From: Siphonodentalium dalli
Taxonomy: Eukaryota; Mollusca; Scaphopoda; Gadilida; Siphonodentaliidae
NCBI GenBank assembly: GCA_032622095.1
Contig: CP136069.1
Span: 70,889,319 to 70,953,318 of the forward strand
Direction of reading: 5' to 3'
DNA length: 64,000 nucleotides
Part shown: positions 1 through 11,638 of the stretch, in pieces
Layout: the number at the start of each line of letters is the position of its first letter
Numbering within the stretch: the stretch's first letter is position 1
Position numbers and translations under genes: made by a program
Notes under the pieces: generated by a model
Told to the model about the DNA's origin: nothing
The model's database searches: none
What the model saw: the letters and a program-made list of their open reading frames with translations, nothing else

Positions 1-180
1 ATAAAATATAACGTAAATGCAATATGGCCGCTGGCGACCATTTTTTCCTATGAAATTAAAAAAATATTTGATAGCTCTCATCTGATAGATCAATATCAAG
101 ATAAATATGAAGTTTGGTGATGATCGGATGAGTGAAGTGGACTGTGGTCTGTGCTAAACGGTTTAGTAATGCTTAAAAAG
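1..180 (+). repeat. single degenerate pearl-like core repeat
   Basis: The stretch resembles one unit of the array at 11.6-13.8 kb. It has the ATGGCCGCTGGCGACCATTTTTT block, then a 'atgaagtttggtgatgatcgg' block that corresponds to the array's 'aaatttcatgatgatcag' segment. It is diverged and lacks the array's microsatellite end. Assignment rests on eye alignment only. Confidence 0.4.
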
Positions 181-472
181 ATTCTTACCTTAATATTTTT
201 ATGTTCACTTTATAAACTTCACTGAGTCATCTTTGTCATGTATTGAGTTTGATATCTTTTGTTAACAGTTTATAAATCATGTATGTCTCATGTTTGTTAT
301 TTTAATTTATGTGTTTATTATCATTAAATAAAGTTGCATTCCTTAAAAAGATTCTTACCTCAATGTTTTTATGTTCACTTTATAAACTCCACTGAGTCAT
401 CTTTGTCATGTATTGAATTTGATATCTTTTGTTAACAGTTTATAAATTATGTATGTCTCGTGTTCGTTATTA
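171..472. repeat. 170-bp tandem duplication
   Basis: A segment starting 'cttaaaaagattcttacct' at about 172 recurs at about 342 with only a few substitutions across roughly 130 bp (matching 'ttgtcatgtattga' and 'tttgttaacagtttataaa' blocks). It lies directly after the core-like repeat and contains no coding signal. Confidence 0.7.
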
Positions 473-1800
473 TATTATATACACTTTATAGTGTGTTTTC
501 AAAACGAAAAAAAATTGAATAAAATCAACAAATTTGTAAATTTAAAAACAATTCAAACGTTGTTGTATTCCATGTCCCAGCCCGGACATATACACCAAAT
601 TTCAATAATATTCATTGAGAAACAACGGACCAAACGCTATATAACACCCGTATACATCTTTTATTCCGAATCGGACTCGGGTACATGTTATAGTAGGTAC
701 CGAATTGACACACGTCGACTGGGCGAGTTGGCCATGGGGCGATTAGGCCGATTCCGGCACATTCTATAATCTACCGTATGTATCCGTTTACGCGTAGTTT
801 ACTTTAGAAAGTTCCGCAATTAATACCGTAAATAGAGCGACCTTATTTGACAGAGAATGCCTCTGTTATTGATTATCAAGTTGCTGTACATTAAAAACGA
901 CAAATTCACATGCTCGTTCAAGCGCAGTAGTCTATTTTCCCCATGTTAAAGGACATCCACAAATACTAAATAACGCTAACCTACTGCCGAATGTTTGACA
1001 CGACAACTGTTAACATATTTGGGCTGAATTCATCTGACGCGGTATTATTCCTCAAAATAAACAACAAAACCATCGTTACTTGGAAATGTAGTTTGGGCTA
1101 ACATTTACATAAATCCTCCAGATCAATTATCCGACACACACGTCAGATGAAAAAGTCACATGAAGTAACCGGCCAAATTGGCCGAAATGAGATACAATAC
1201 ACACACACACACACATATATATGTGTGTGTGTCGCTTTAAATATAGCATTATCTCTTCCCGGCAACAATTACAACATATTGTTTTTATAAAATAATAACA
1301 GAGGCCTACCTGCAACGCGAGCATTCACACTATCTTTATGAAATGGAGTCTCCCATTCAGTAATCACAGTATACATGCTGTTAATTAAATGTAAACATAC
1401 GACAGACAAACGGGAACTATTATAAGTGCATAGGAATTTCTATTAATTGGTGGGAAATATTCATATACTATAATTTAGTATGTGAACATTTGCTTTGGGA
1501 ACTACTCATCAGTGACTATTTAGAAACGAAAGCGCTAAAGCGACAATTTTACTCCAGGTATAAAAACCTTGAATTGAATTGTTTATTAGCAAAGTCAACA
1601 TCTAAGTTGCAACATGCCATACAACTTATTTACACAACATTATACAAACAATACACAACATACATATATATCAATAAATGAGTTCATCATATTATATGAT
1701 ATTGATAATAAATACAAATAATGCTAATACATTTGGGAATATGTTTTCTGAAATGGTTTCATATAATATTTACATTATTTATAATATAATGTAATACTTG
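473..1800. other. no gene seen; CA microsatellite
   Basis: No exon-like or transposon coding signal was recognised. The only structure is a self-complementary (CA)n-ATATAT-(TG)n microsatellite around 1198-1232. The short open frames here look like chance. Confidence 0.5.
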
Positions 1801-1802
1801 CT

Positions 1803-2156
1803 TCATGGTAACTTTATAAATGCTAATTTTAAGAAAATGCTCACTCTTTTCAATATACTTATGTTAGGGTTTTCCCAGTAATACTTCGGTATATAGGTTT
1901 CTCGCAGATCGTTGAGTTCAGTACACAAAATAACAAAATGGTATTCATCACATACATTTTCGCCACATAACGGGCATTTCGTGTCTTTACATGTACTTTT
2001 ATTCCATCTGCATTGCTCTACCGGTAGTCTGTGATTGGCTGTTCTAAATTTCAGTAAATACGTAGCTAGATGAGATGGCATATATACTAAGTATCGGCTC
2101 AATCTGACAGAATCCTTTATGTTTCGATAAAATATGGCACCGCTTGAAATAGACAT
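1803..2156 (-). pseudogene. LINE C-terminal Cys/His region
   Basis: Contains YLLKFRTANHRLPVEQCRWN followed by a Cys/His cluster (KCPLCG, then EYHFVILC) and SILKRVSIFLKLAFIKL. This is the region found downstream of RT in many invertebrate LINEs: 'FR..NH.L..E..R', a C-x2-C pair and an 'DE.HF...C' motif. It is out of frame with the RT frame ending at 2187, so one more indel lies near 2170. The LINE relic at 33.6 and 37.5 kb carries a similar layout. Confidence 0.75.
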
Positions 2157-2186
2157 ATTTAGATTGCCGAAGAGGCAACATGTGTG

Positions 2187-3971
2187 TTACTCTATTAATT
2201 TCGCTTTCATGTGTTTCATGTCTGTCTTGCTTAGTGGTGACTGATTCTGCCACGCACTTTCCATATTTACTTCTCGCAGAGTTTCTTTGATAAACGAAAT
2301 CCATTTAATCTTGTTTTGTAGTATGGCATCACCATCATTGAGATACCTGAGTAGAAGGAATACATTTTTAGCTAATTCTGATCCTTCGTGCGATACTAGT
2401 TTTGACCAATATGATATTGCTCGGCACTTAATTTCGATCATTACGGGGTATCTCCCCAATTCTGCATATACCATGTAGTTTAGTGTGCTAGACTTCATTG
2501 TTGTGATAATTTTGCAGAATTTAAGATGTATGGTCTCCAAAATTTGAGTTTTCTCGAAACACCAAACTTCACCACCATACAGCATAATCGGCATAATCAT
2601 AGAGTCAAACAATTTAAACATAATATCTAGAGGCAGCTGCAGCTTTCTTGTTCTATTCAAAAGGCCATACATTGCTCTCGTTGCTGTATTCTGGGTCTGC
2701 TTAATCGATTGACAGAATCTACCATTGTAAAATAATTTAATACCGAGGTATTTAAATTCTTTTAGAATTTGTATTTCTTGGCCCCTATAAGTGAATATTG
2801 GTAAGTTCTTTGACCATTTGTTTGTAAAAATTACCATTTTCGTTTTCATTGTATTAACTTGCAGATTCCATGCCTCGGCATAATCAGCGAATGCTGAAAG
2901 TGCACGATGCATATTGTCCTCCGAGTCTGAGAGGATCACGGTATCATCTGCATATAATAAACACAATATATTTATAAAACAGCCAATATGTTCAAAGTAT
3001 TTCTCATCAAAATAGTTCAAGTTTGAGATTGCACAGTCGCTCAGAAAACTTTGTATATCGTTCACAAACAAAGAAAATAAAAGAGGTGACATTGGTTCAC
3101 CTTGAAATAAACCAATCTGGCTGATAAAGAAGTCTGATTGCGAATTATTATTTTTCACACATAATTTTATATTGTCGTACATGCTTCGTATTACCTGTAG
3201 TATCTTACCGTTTATATCTGCTTGCATAAGTTTCAACCATAGAGCATCTCTCCATACAGTATCAAATGCTTTGCGGAAATCAATAAAAGTACAATAAATC
3301 TTCCGTCCGCTCTGTAGGTATACGTTTATTAGAGCATGTAGAATAAATATATTATATACTGTTGAGTGACCCTTACGAAAACCTGTCTGAATTTTATCTA
3401 CTAGGTCATTGTCTTCTGCAAACGACGCTATTCGATTATTAATAACGGATGTAAACAGTTTAGCAAAACAACTTAGAAGGGTGATTCCTCTATATGATTC
3501 AGGTAAATTTGGGTCCCCGGATCCTTTGAAGATGGGTTTTATCATCCCAACAGCCCATTGTTTCGGAAAATGCCCACTACTCAGAATGAGATTAAAAAAG
3601 CGGACATAAATACTCATCATTTCACCGACCGATTCTTTGATATATTCGTTCAAAATTTGGTCCGCCCCTACTGCCTTACCATTCTTGAGCTTTCTTACAG
3701 CACTAAAAATCTCTTCTTGTGTTATAGGTCTATTTAGATGCGACTCGTGATTTTCGTTAAAGTCCATATCGACATAGTCGGAAATATCCGATTCATCATT
3801 ACAATCGTTTAGGTTTAAATCCTTAAAGTACTCCTCGAATTGTTCTATTGTGACGTTTCCTCTGCATGTTTTGGTCTGGCTGTCGGAACACATTTTGTCA
3901 AGTCTGTCCCAGAATGACTTACCTGAATACTTAGCTGCATCTCGAAGTTCTGAAACTTGCTTTACTCGCAT
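2187..3971 (-). CDS. reverse transcriptase domain of the LINE
   Basis: An uninterrupted frame of 594 codons. RT blocks are in order: KLKNGKAVGADQILNEY (about residues 95-110), PIFKGSGDPNLPESYRGITL (146-165), GFRKGHST (197-204), motif A FIDFRKAFDTVWRD (229-242), motif B QGEPMSPLLFSLFVNDI (290-306), the catalytic LLYADDTVILS (338-348) with both Asp kept, motif D KTKMVIF (376-382) and motif E FKYLGIKL (406-413). The region after RT (IMPIMLYGGEVWCFE) is the usual LINE thumb and C-terminal region. It copies element RNA at the nicked target. The frame could be translated only as a fragment because flanking frames are broken. The clade (CR1, L2 or RTE-X-like) is not resolved. Confidence 0.93.
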   Translation of the reverse strand: MRVKQVSELRDAAKYSGKSFWDRLDKMCSDSQTKTCRGNVTIEQFEEYFKDLNLNDCNDESDISDYVDMDFNENHESHLNRPITQEEIFSAVRKLKNGKAVGADQILNEYIKESVGEMMSIYVRFFNLILSSGHFPKQWAVGMIKPIFKGSGDPNLPESYRGITLLSCFAKLFTSVINNRIASFAEDNDLVDKIQTGFRKGHSTVYNIFILHALINVYLQSGRKIYCTFIDFRKAFDTVWRDALWLKLMQADINGKILQVIRSMYDNIKLCVKNNNSQSDFFISQIGLFQGEPMSPLLFSLFVNDIQSFLSDCAISNLNYFDEKYFEHIGCFINILCLLYADDTVILSDSEDNMHRALSAFADYAEAWNLQVNTMKTKMVIFTNKWSKNLPIFTYRGQEIQILKEFKYLGIKLFYNGRFCQSIKQTQNTATRAMYGLLNRTRKLQLPLDIMFKLFDSMIMPIMLYGGEVWCFEKTQILETIHLKFCKIITTMKSSTLNYMVYAELGRYPVMIEIKCRAISYWSKLVSHEGSELAKNVFLLLRYLNDGDAILQNKIKWISFIKETLREVNMESAWQNQSPLSKTDMKHMKAKLIE

Positions 3972-3974
3972 TTC

Positions 3975-4364
3975 TTAAATTTTTCTATCCATAACCCCTC
4001 TGTACTTCGCGCAATGTTGTTTCATTATATCTTTATCTATAATAGATTTAGTTTTATTGTACTCACGCTTTGAATGGTTAAATTGATTCCTCAGTGTTCG
4101 ACACTCACCATCAAACCAGGCTTTGTCTTTGCGAATATTTTCCCGCGTTTTATTTTGAGGTTTATAAGTTCCCAATGTACGATCGGCCGCAGTGTTTAGA
4201 GCTCTCGTTATAAGCCCGCATATATCATCAATATTTGTTTGGGATAAACAACTATTGTTTTCCAAATCAGTAAGTTCACCAAGAATAAGCGTAATGTCGT
4301 CGGAATTAATATTTCTGGTTAACATTCTCCCTTTTTGCGGGTCCCATCGTTTCGTTTTTATCAT
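3975..4364 (-). pseudogene. LINE ORF2 linker between endonuclease and RT
   Basis: An open frame of 129 codons with a Lys/Arg-rich second half (NIRKDKAWFDGECRTLRNQF, then KREYNKTK). The pattern 'W-(F/Y)-D-x-E-C' followed by basic helical residues is usual between endonuclease and RT in many LINEs. It ends at a stop at 3975 and the RT frame opens at 3971, so a small indel separates the two. Confidence 0.7.
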
Positions 4365-4425
4365 TTGTTCACCAACAGTGGAGTTCTCGTCGGTGAAGTT
4401 ATTTCGTATATATCGATTTGGGAAA

Positions 4426-5807
4426 TTAAATTAGATCACCAAGTGTATAGCTCCATGTATATCGGAGAATAGAGAACAATGACCGTGGACTTTGAAGTTT
4501 TCTATTTTGCTCAAAAGGCGTTTTGTTCCTATAGAGTGCATAATCTATTACCGTGCGATCAGATGACGTAAATTTTCCACATGTATCATCACCACACCTC
4601 CCATTGACAATGAATAATGTCATAAATTTACATAAACCCAATAGTTTATAACCATAAGAGTTCACTTTACCTTTGTCTTGTGATATTCGATTTGGGACCT
4701 GAAAAGTCTTATCAAAATCATCGTCATTACATTCATCATCATAATATTCATCTTCTATAGACGACAAAAATGTATTAACCGTTTGACAAACAGTAGTATT
4801 TTCAAAAATATGGTACATGTCTCCCGTGTCATTGTCGGCGCTGACGTCACTGACATTGTTTGTTCGTGAATTAAAATCCCCCATTAAAAGAAGTAAATCA
4901 TTTTTCATTTGGAATTTCCTTATATCATCTTCAAGTTTCAAATTCCAATCATCATTAGCATATCGCGTTCCTGCAGGGGGTATGTAGACTGCCCCCAAAA
5001 GAAGCGGTGAAGATTGTTTATCACTGGCATCAATGCGTATCCATGCGACATTAGAGTTGTCCGATTTTAAAGGAACAACGTACTGAAATAAATCACTCTT
5101 TGCCGCTATCATGATGCCACCCGATCGTGTACCATTACCAATATGTTTTCCCTTTACAACACAAATTTCAAATCAGGTATAATTATTTGGTCTTCTAAAA
5201 AGCATTTCGTTTCTGAGAAACACAAGATGTCGTAACGGGTTATCAAATCATGAAATTCTTTATATTGCAACCTTTTTTCTAGGCCACACACATTCAAAGT
5301 TAAAATATTCAGAAACCGCGTTTCTGGTTCATGGGAGATTACTCCATGAACAGGCTGTCGGCTATCGACGCCATGGGAAATAACTCCATTTTCTGACCCC
5401 GGAGACTCTCGGCTTATCTCCACTGGTCTATTAATCGTGGTTTCACAAGTCAATCTGTGTAGGTCATTTTTGTTAAAGTTTATTTCAAATGAGTTCACAT
5501 TTGAGCGCATACGTTTATCATGCATGATTTTATGTACAAACAATTCGCTATATTTATTTGACCATTTAACGTTGTATATAGGCACGCAAACATTACTCGC
5601 TAAATTGAAATGATTTATCGCATATGTATTGGAGCAGTAATCAGTAACGGCAGTACAATTCAGCTCGTAATTGCCGTTAATGATAACACTACCATGCGCG
5701 CGGTACATATTAGTCAATACCCCGTGAACACATAAGCAATAAACATTCGTAGGTTGTTGGTCACATGAACAATTAACACATGGGCGAATTGGCCCGATAT
5801 TTTCCAA
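4426..5807 (-). pseudogene. LINE ORF2 N-terminus: APE-like endonuclease
   Basis: After a Cys-rich spacer of about 165 residues, the endonuclease begins with FLNILTLNVCGLEKRL and FSETKCF (the conserved N...SET-K motifs). It continues in another frame with GGIMIAAKSD, LLLGAVYIPPAG, LLLLMGDFNSRTNN (catalytic GDFN) and RTVIDYALYRN. The expected final S/G-H-x-L motif is visible only in a third frame near 4450-4500. There are thus two frameshifts, one between 5154 and 5112 and one near 4500. The domain would nick target DNA to prime reverse transcription; this copy cannot encode a complete enzyme. The 5807 boundary follows a stop at 5835 and has no clear ATG. Confidence 0.85.
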
Positions 5808-5834
5808 AACGACATCACTCGAACAATAATTAGT

Positions 5835-6631
5835 TCATTCACACACCTTAGCTGACTTTCTTTTCGCACTAGGTGGCGTTTGGTCACTTCGGTCTCGCTT
5901 TCTCTCGTTCCGGCTGGCTCTCTCGATTACGTTTGCAAGGTCCCTTTTCCCGTCGGGGCTCAGATGTAAGCCTGACGATTCATCGGCCTTAAATTGAGCT
6001 CGTATTACGAAACCTTCCTTGTTTGTGAATAATTTCGAATTGTCAACGAACGACAATTTTGGGATTTTAAACCCGCACATGACTTTAATGTAAGAATTAA
6101 CTTGTTCTGCAACTTCATTGAACAGTTGAATTTTCCGTCCCCTTCCCTTTCTGGGAGGGATACTACAAACAGTGAATCTGGCATTTGTGAAAATTCCCTC
6201 CAGCTCCTGTATTCCAACGCCGAATTTTACACTAACTGCATGTGAATCGTAGGCCTGTGCAGAATATCATTTGTTCCTAGATGGATAATTACATGCTTGA
6301 CTTCATCTAGAATAACAGACTCGTCCCTTTTAACGAGTTTAATGAGCTCACCAACACTACCCATGTCGGCACCAGAGTAATTGAATTTCTTCATATGCTG
6401 GTCTTTAAATTCAAGCCCGTGGCAGTTGCTCGCACCAAGCAGCACTGTGTCACACGAATCTTCATCATTTTCGTCAACATCATACACCACGTCATTCTCA
6501 TCTTTGTCACTCACATCTTGTTCCACATCGATGCTGCCACTTTCATCAACATGAATGAATTCGTCGACACTCTCAGAATCACTGCAATCACTTTTGTCAT
6601 CACTTTCGTCGATTTTGTCATCTTGGTCCAC
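5835..6631 (-). pseudogene. LINE ORF1 with SGNH/GDSL esterase-like domain
   Basis: The product starts with about 60 residues very rich in Asp/Glu, then a domain with the SGNH blocks: block I as LLGASNCHGL (GAS in place of GDS, nucleophile Ser kept), block III as HLGTNDI, and the His-containing block V as SGLHLSPDGKRDL. It ends in a basic tail (RNERKRDRSD) and a stop at 5835. One frameshift near 6230 separates the GTND block from the rest: the frame ending at 6227 continues in the frame open from about 6226 to 5835. SGNH domains in CR1-type ORF1 proteins are established; their role in retrotransposition is unresolved. The frame at 6005-6217 is a shadow. Confidence 0.75.
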
Positions 6632-6640
6632 CTTTCGTCG

Positions 6641-6895
6641 TGAGTATTTTCCAAAGAACCCGTTAGTTCTTGATGATTGTCCTGGCTTGGGTCTATTATT
6701 ACATAGGTTAATTTTGTGTTGCGATTGTTCAGTTTATCAGGTGTATGGATTCAAATTAGGTCGATTAATACATCACACAGATGCGTTCACCACGTTACTA
6801 TAAGGCATTGACGTTAAGGTAGGTTACCTGAAAGCTGGGCGCCAAAATATCAACGGCAGGAAATAACAAAAGTATGTCTCGGGTAGCGTACTAAT
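6641..6895. other. possible LINE 5' region, nothing definite
   Basis: Lies upstream of the acidic ORF1 start and may be 5' UTR of the LINE. No ends or repeats could be fixed. Confidence 0.3.
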
Positions 6896-6957
6896 AATGT
6901 ATGTGCATACATTTAATAATGTATGTGCATACATTTAATAATGTATGTGCATACATT
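6896..6957. repeat. 22-bp minisatellite, three units
   Basis: The unit 'ataatgtatgtgcatacatt' is repeated three times with near-perfect identity. Each unit contains the palindrome ATGTATGTGCATACAT, so each can form a small hairpin. Confidence 0.85.
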
Positions 6958-7091
6958 ACGCTGCCAGCTATTTAAGGTGAGACGTTCATGTGCATGTGTG
7001 TCTGCATGGGTATCACGACTCTTCACCGTATATTGACGAAAGTCGTACGGTATGACTCTTTGCGCTAAATTCGGCAATAACGGAGATAAAT

Positions 7092-7818
7092 TAGTGTTCG
7101 GTCCGAATATTCGAATGTTAGAATATTCGCTCGTAAAAATAAATATTCGAATATTCGAATAATTATTTGACTATTCGAATATTCGAGAATAATCTCCGGG
7201 TAATTGTTTCCTGGTTTGTTATTAGTATGAGGGTCTGTTCAAAGTATAGTCTATTTTCCACTGACCATAAATTAATATGACGTAACTGTAACGTTCTGAT
7301 TTGATTGGCGTCATGACGTCGAAATAATTTTATTGGCTAGGTGTAAACCAGACCGTGCTTGCATGTGGTCATAGGAAATGGACCTATAAGGCATCGTTTT
7401 GTTTTGTTTGCGCGTTGTCACCTGTATGTATAATATGGTGTCAAATTCGAAGAAATCAGATATATGGACTCACTTCACGTTGGATGCCAAAACTAAAAAG
7501 GCAACCGGCAAGCTCAATCCAGATCATGTTCTTAGTTACTGTGGCAGTACGACCATCCTGTGGAACCATGCATGGGACATTGACTACTTGAACTTCATAA
7601 ACAGATAAACTCTTGCTATTAAGCCATGCAAAAGACTCATTTTTGCGTATAGCATGTGCATGGATAAATATGCTATTTCATTAAATAATAAATTGGTTCC
7701 AAAATATGTTATCTATATAATTTTATAATTTATCTAAATATTCGAATACTATTCGAATATTCGCTCGTTATTCGAACCGAATATTCGAATACCGAAATCC
7801 GTCGAATACCGAACACTA
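7092..7818 (+). mobile_element. hAT element with 8-bp TSD
   Basis: Starts TAGTGTTCGG and ends CCGAACACTA, perfect inverted termini of at least 10 bp. It is flanked by a perfect 8-bp target-site duplication AGATAAAT at 7084-7091 and 7819-7826. Subterminal regions are packed with TATTCGAATA words on both strands, as is common in hAT elements, where they can serve as transposase binding sites. An 8-bp TSD with TAGTG-type ends fits hAT. At 727 bp it cannot encode a full transposase, but a BED-finger relic remains inside. The intact TSD indicates a fairly recent insertion. Confidence 0.9.
7435..7608 (+). pseudogene. BED-type zinc finger relic of hAT transposase
   Basis: An open frame of 57 codons from an ATG at 7435, inside the hAT element. 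It reads NSKKSDIWTHFTLDAKTKKA, then VLSYCGSTTILWNHAWDI. BED fingers have the form 'S.VW.yF......C..C.......gT..L..Hl...H'. Here the W-x2-F start, one Cys, the 'GSTTILWNH' block and its His are visible, while the first Cys of the pair is missing. No downstream catalytic domain is present, so this is a decayed N-terminus left by internal deletion. Family assignment comes from motif plus element ends; no search was run. Confidence 0.6.
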
Positions 7819-7826
7819 AGATAAAT

Positions 7827-9231
7827 TACCCATGGTGAGTTGTTTATCCCGGGATTCGATCATGAAAACAGTTTTGAAAGAACCGGTTGTTTCCAAGCTA
7901 GAATCTCAGAATATTCAACGACAAGGCTACGTTTATCTCCATTGTAATTCCAAACACTAATATAATAATTTGATTTACAAGAAACTGAACGAAAAGCATT
8001 TCTTATCGGCGTGACATGCCATGAAGTGAGATATCATTTTTACTCGGGTGATCAGATATCATGGTACGTTCAGTGTGGTTACTCGGAACAGCACCTGGGT
8101 AAATATCCGTTAATCGTATTTTCAGAAGACAACTTTTCAGTTAAACTCGATTATCCTACTACTAGTTGATGTATTTGACTGATCAGAATGTGTGTCATTG
8201 TAATTTTAATCAGTTTCAATTCTTTATTCTCGTGACCTATTGTTCATGACAGGTGTCCAGACATAACAGTTTACAAACATCATGTATACGTATATTATAA
8301 ATAGATACAAATAGTCAAATTATATTATCAGTATTCAATAACATTACTAAATAGTAATGATAGTTATTCTATTAAAAGTAGTAGGCTTATGATTATCCAT
8401 ATATGTGCATACATACATATACGCACATACAGTTATATAGATATATGTATAATTCATCTTCCACCATTTACCATTAATTTATGTGGATAGACTATTGAAA
8501 TCAACATCGTTGAATATTTGTTAGTTCGCGGCAAACAAGTTTAATAAAATAACACGATTGTGCTATATGATTGTACATTGTTTTTTGACTCCGTTTGTGA
8601 GCGGACACTCATTGTCTCTTAAGTTCAATACACTTATTCTGGTCCGCAAATGCGAAATTGCAAAACATAGTGACCTGACCAATCAGTTACTGGTGCGGCA
8701 GTTTTAACACAGCTCCGATCATATTCGTACTCTGCTTGTCGGACCGGTCACATGTGTAGCTGTATTTCATTTGTGATCGATGTCGTAATCTGATTATGTG
8801 TATGCCTGGTTTTAAAATCTCACTACCAATGTGAATTGAGATATAGTAATGTTTTGCAACTCGCGATAGAACTATGACTGCGTTTAGCTAGTTGCGGTCG
8901 TAAAATTCAAGTAGGGTTAACAATTCGTATCCCCGAAATTATCTACCAGATTAAACACACCGCGTACAATAATATATTATTCAATTGGAAATAGTGGCCC
9001 GAGACTTGGTAATCCACAGCTGAATGGTATAATAAAACTAACTGACTGAATGTCTGATTTTTTTTGGGCACAAACGAAGACATTGCTGCCGTGCCCGTTG
9101 TGATGTTTCTGACATTACACCTCCATAGAACGTCGGAACGTACTGCGTATGACGTAGTACCCTAAACCTAGCCATAATTATATTCATGAGCTTTGTGAAA
9201 CGTCTCAAATGATCGTGTCAGCTGCACTTAC
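7827..9231. other. no gene seen downstream of the lectin exon
   Basis: This is intron or 3' flank of the minus-strand lectin gene. The expected next exon (C-terminal half of the third CTLD, with a WIGL-like motif) was looked for and not found. Only short AT-rich words are present. Confidence 0.45.
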
Positions 9232-9409
9232 TTGTCGCTATCGATGGTATTAATTATGGCGCTGTTCGTTGAGTCGCTGTTGATTACAGCGAGCTGAGAT
9301 TTGTATTCACCACACAAGTTGTTTCCTTCGTCCCAGGACACAGCTGTACTGAGCGTCGTCACACATATATCAGCAGCATCCTCTTTTATCCACCCACGCG
9401 GACACATTG
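9232..9409 (-). CDS. lectin gene exon: N-terminal half of third CTLD
   Basis: The acceptor is 'ttttctgcaatag' and the donor is GTAAGT, both strong. The 178-bp exon starts in phase 1 and ends in phase 2. It encodes MCPRGWIKEDAADICVTT, then SWDEGNNLCGEYKSQLAVIN and SAIINTIDS. This is the first half of a CTLD: 'CP.GW' start, the 'W..A...C' position as SWDEGNNLC, and the 'L..I.....N..I' helix. The upstream partner exon ends with G, which with CA completes an Ala codon. The C-terminal half should follow at lower coordinates but was not identified in the window. Confidence 0.8.
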
Positions 9410-11638
9410 CTATTGCAGAAAAGAATTCAGATTACTAATGCACAATGACACTTAAATAATAAAATGATAAAATAAACAATTCAACATGTGTGCTACTCTC
9501 TTGGTTTGTTTAGTTTTAGTCTAGTCGCAATGCAATAAAACAGCGTTTTGTGTTTTTGTCAACGCAGATGGTGGTAATTTCACAATACAGACTTATTTCT
9601 ATCAACTGATCAACAAACTAACAGAATGGGCATTTGACACAAGTTTTATATCACTTTATTTCCTCTCTATAATTATGCATTGAAACTAGTCATCTTGGTT
9701 TTCTACATAAATTTTAGCTAACGATCAATTTTAGATACTTTTCATTTTTCGTCATATTCGGAGCATTTTCTGTTCCACAGTTAAGCGACAACTCATATCT
9801 CCGAGGTATTAACTAAATATGATAGATCTAAACTAAACAAAGAAACAACAAGGTTTAATGATAATATGAAATCTGAGTTAACAGAATCACATATAATACA
9901 TTGACTCAATACGAAAGCATGCTACATAACCTTGGTGATTCATGTTGCATAACTGTATCCATTCAAGATAACTATAGCCACGACAGGCTTGTTAGCAACA
10001 AAATGATGGCACATTAATGGGTGCTAATTGTCAATAACGCATAAAGTCAATATGTGGAGCAGTTGAGAATATCGATGACGAGATTATGCCACTGACAACG
10101 AATTACGCACTCATTTTTTACGCAACTAATGGTAATGGAGACCATTATTCGGGAAACCATTTAAACCACACAAGTCTCTTGTGGATTAAAAATCCACAAT
10201 CCGAATTGATCAAGTAGACTTAGTGACTCATGAGCTGATTCCACCATAAAATATCACCATGACGACATTAATAAACCTGGTGACATCTACTGATCCAAAC
10301 ATCGTCACGCTCGTGCAAAGAATATACCGTCAGGATCTAGTTAGTACAACAGAAATCAGAGCCACAACTTTCAGTCGTGGCATGTACAAGGACCAAAGTT
10401 ACCAGAGGCGAATTTCAAGTTGAATAACACACACTACAATGCAGTGATGAAGTGCATATATGTGTGTCGGCAAAATAATGCATTACTAGAAAGTGTAGGT
10501 GGCTTAGTCTGTACGTTTGCAGTGCATGCCATTGGCACTGTAACCTATATCGCCATATTGTTTGACCGAATGGAAACTAAATTTCACCTGTCACCACCCA
10601 CCGAACACAGGGTACCATTAAAATATTTCTGAATCACGTTTACAACAGCACCTTCTTCACTGTCAGATAGGTTTTTTGATTGACACGTTCACGCTTGCAT
10701 GATACCATGAATAAAGACGTTAGTACTGCTGAAAGATCCAAACATATTTACGTCTCGCCAACATTCTCAACTCTACTTCTCAATTGGTCGCCATTATTGA
10801 AAACTCCATGTCGAATTGGTGGACCTGCAGCAAACCAGTGTTAACTAGGTGAGCAGTATATATCATATAATTAGGACAGCGGCACATATCACCAGATTTA
10901 TATCATCATCCTTCACCCATACATGTAAACGAAACCATTATGTCATACATGCAAATCATTTTAACAAACATAGATCTCTAACGTAAGAGGTCTGACAAGA
11001 AATATGGATTCGTATATATCCTGAGCCTAGCTCAGGATAGGCGCCATGGATACTTTGGTAGAAATAGATTGTGTGTACCCAACATTTCAAGTAAAATGAC
11101 AAATAGCTTAATACTGACTTATGTATTGATGCTACTTACATCACATGCTTTGATCGGTGCTGAAATCACTTGTATTGCAAACAGTTGTGCATCCTAGCCA
11201 TTTAATTTGAATATGTCATTAAACGCACTTACCATGTACTTGAATTGCATCAAAACCCACTAATTTTTGGGTTCAATTTTTGTTGAAAAGATAAGTTCAA
11301 TGTTGAACAAAAACAAACATGCAAGTCAACACAATAACCCGCGTGTGAGATCTAATATAAGAATACCCTCACAACCAGCCATATGACGCTAGCCAAAACG
11401 CACGCAACAAACAAGTTCAATGCAACACTATTAGTCCAGATTTTCAAAATGTGAACTTGACTTCCACATATCAAATCATAACTGGACTAATCAGATACCC
11501 CAGGAGATGGTTCAGTCTAATGAAAGTGTCAATGACACTGTAGCTCAACTTAGGTAGGGGAATAATTTAATGGTTGACAGTAAATGGAGGAATAGGAAAG
11601 GTGCTAATTGAAATGTCTAACATGCGCCAAAGGATTTA
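9410..11638. other. intron, nothing recognised
   Basis: Intron of the lectin gene. Only small local palindromes are visible (for example 'tcctgagcctagctcagga' near 11020). No conserved exon or transposon end was found. Confidence 0.45.

Larger units (their letters stand above)
1803..6640 (-). mobile_element. non-LTR retrotransposon (LINE), frameshifted
   Basis: On the minus strand the order is: acidic N-terminus plus SGNH-hydrolase ORF1 (6631-5835), APE-type endonuclease (5807-about 4430), linker (4364-3975), reverse transcriptase (3971-2187) and a Cys/His C-terminus (2156-1803). This is the architecture of a CR1-like or related two-ORF LINE; an esterase domain in ORF1 is known from CR1-like elements. 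At least five reading-frame breaks (near 6230, 5150, 4500, 3973 and 2170) make this copy dead, although the RT frame alone is uninterrupted for 594 codons. No target-site duplication or poly-A tail could be fixed, so both ends are approximate. Confidence 0.9.

Noticed and set aside
6896-6957. CRISPR-like array
   Set aside because: Three adjoining 22-bp units with no unique spacers, in a eukaryotic genome; it is a minisatellite.
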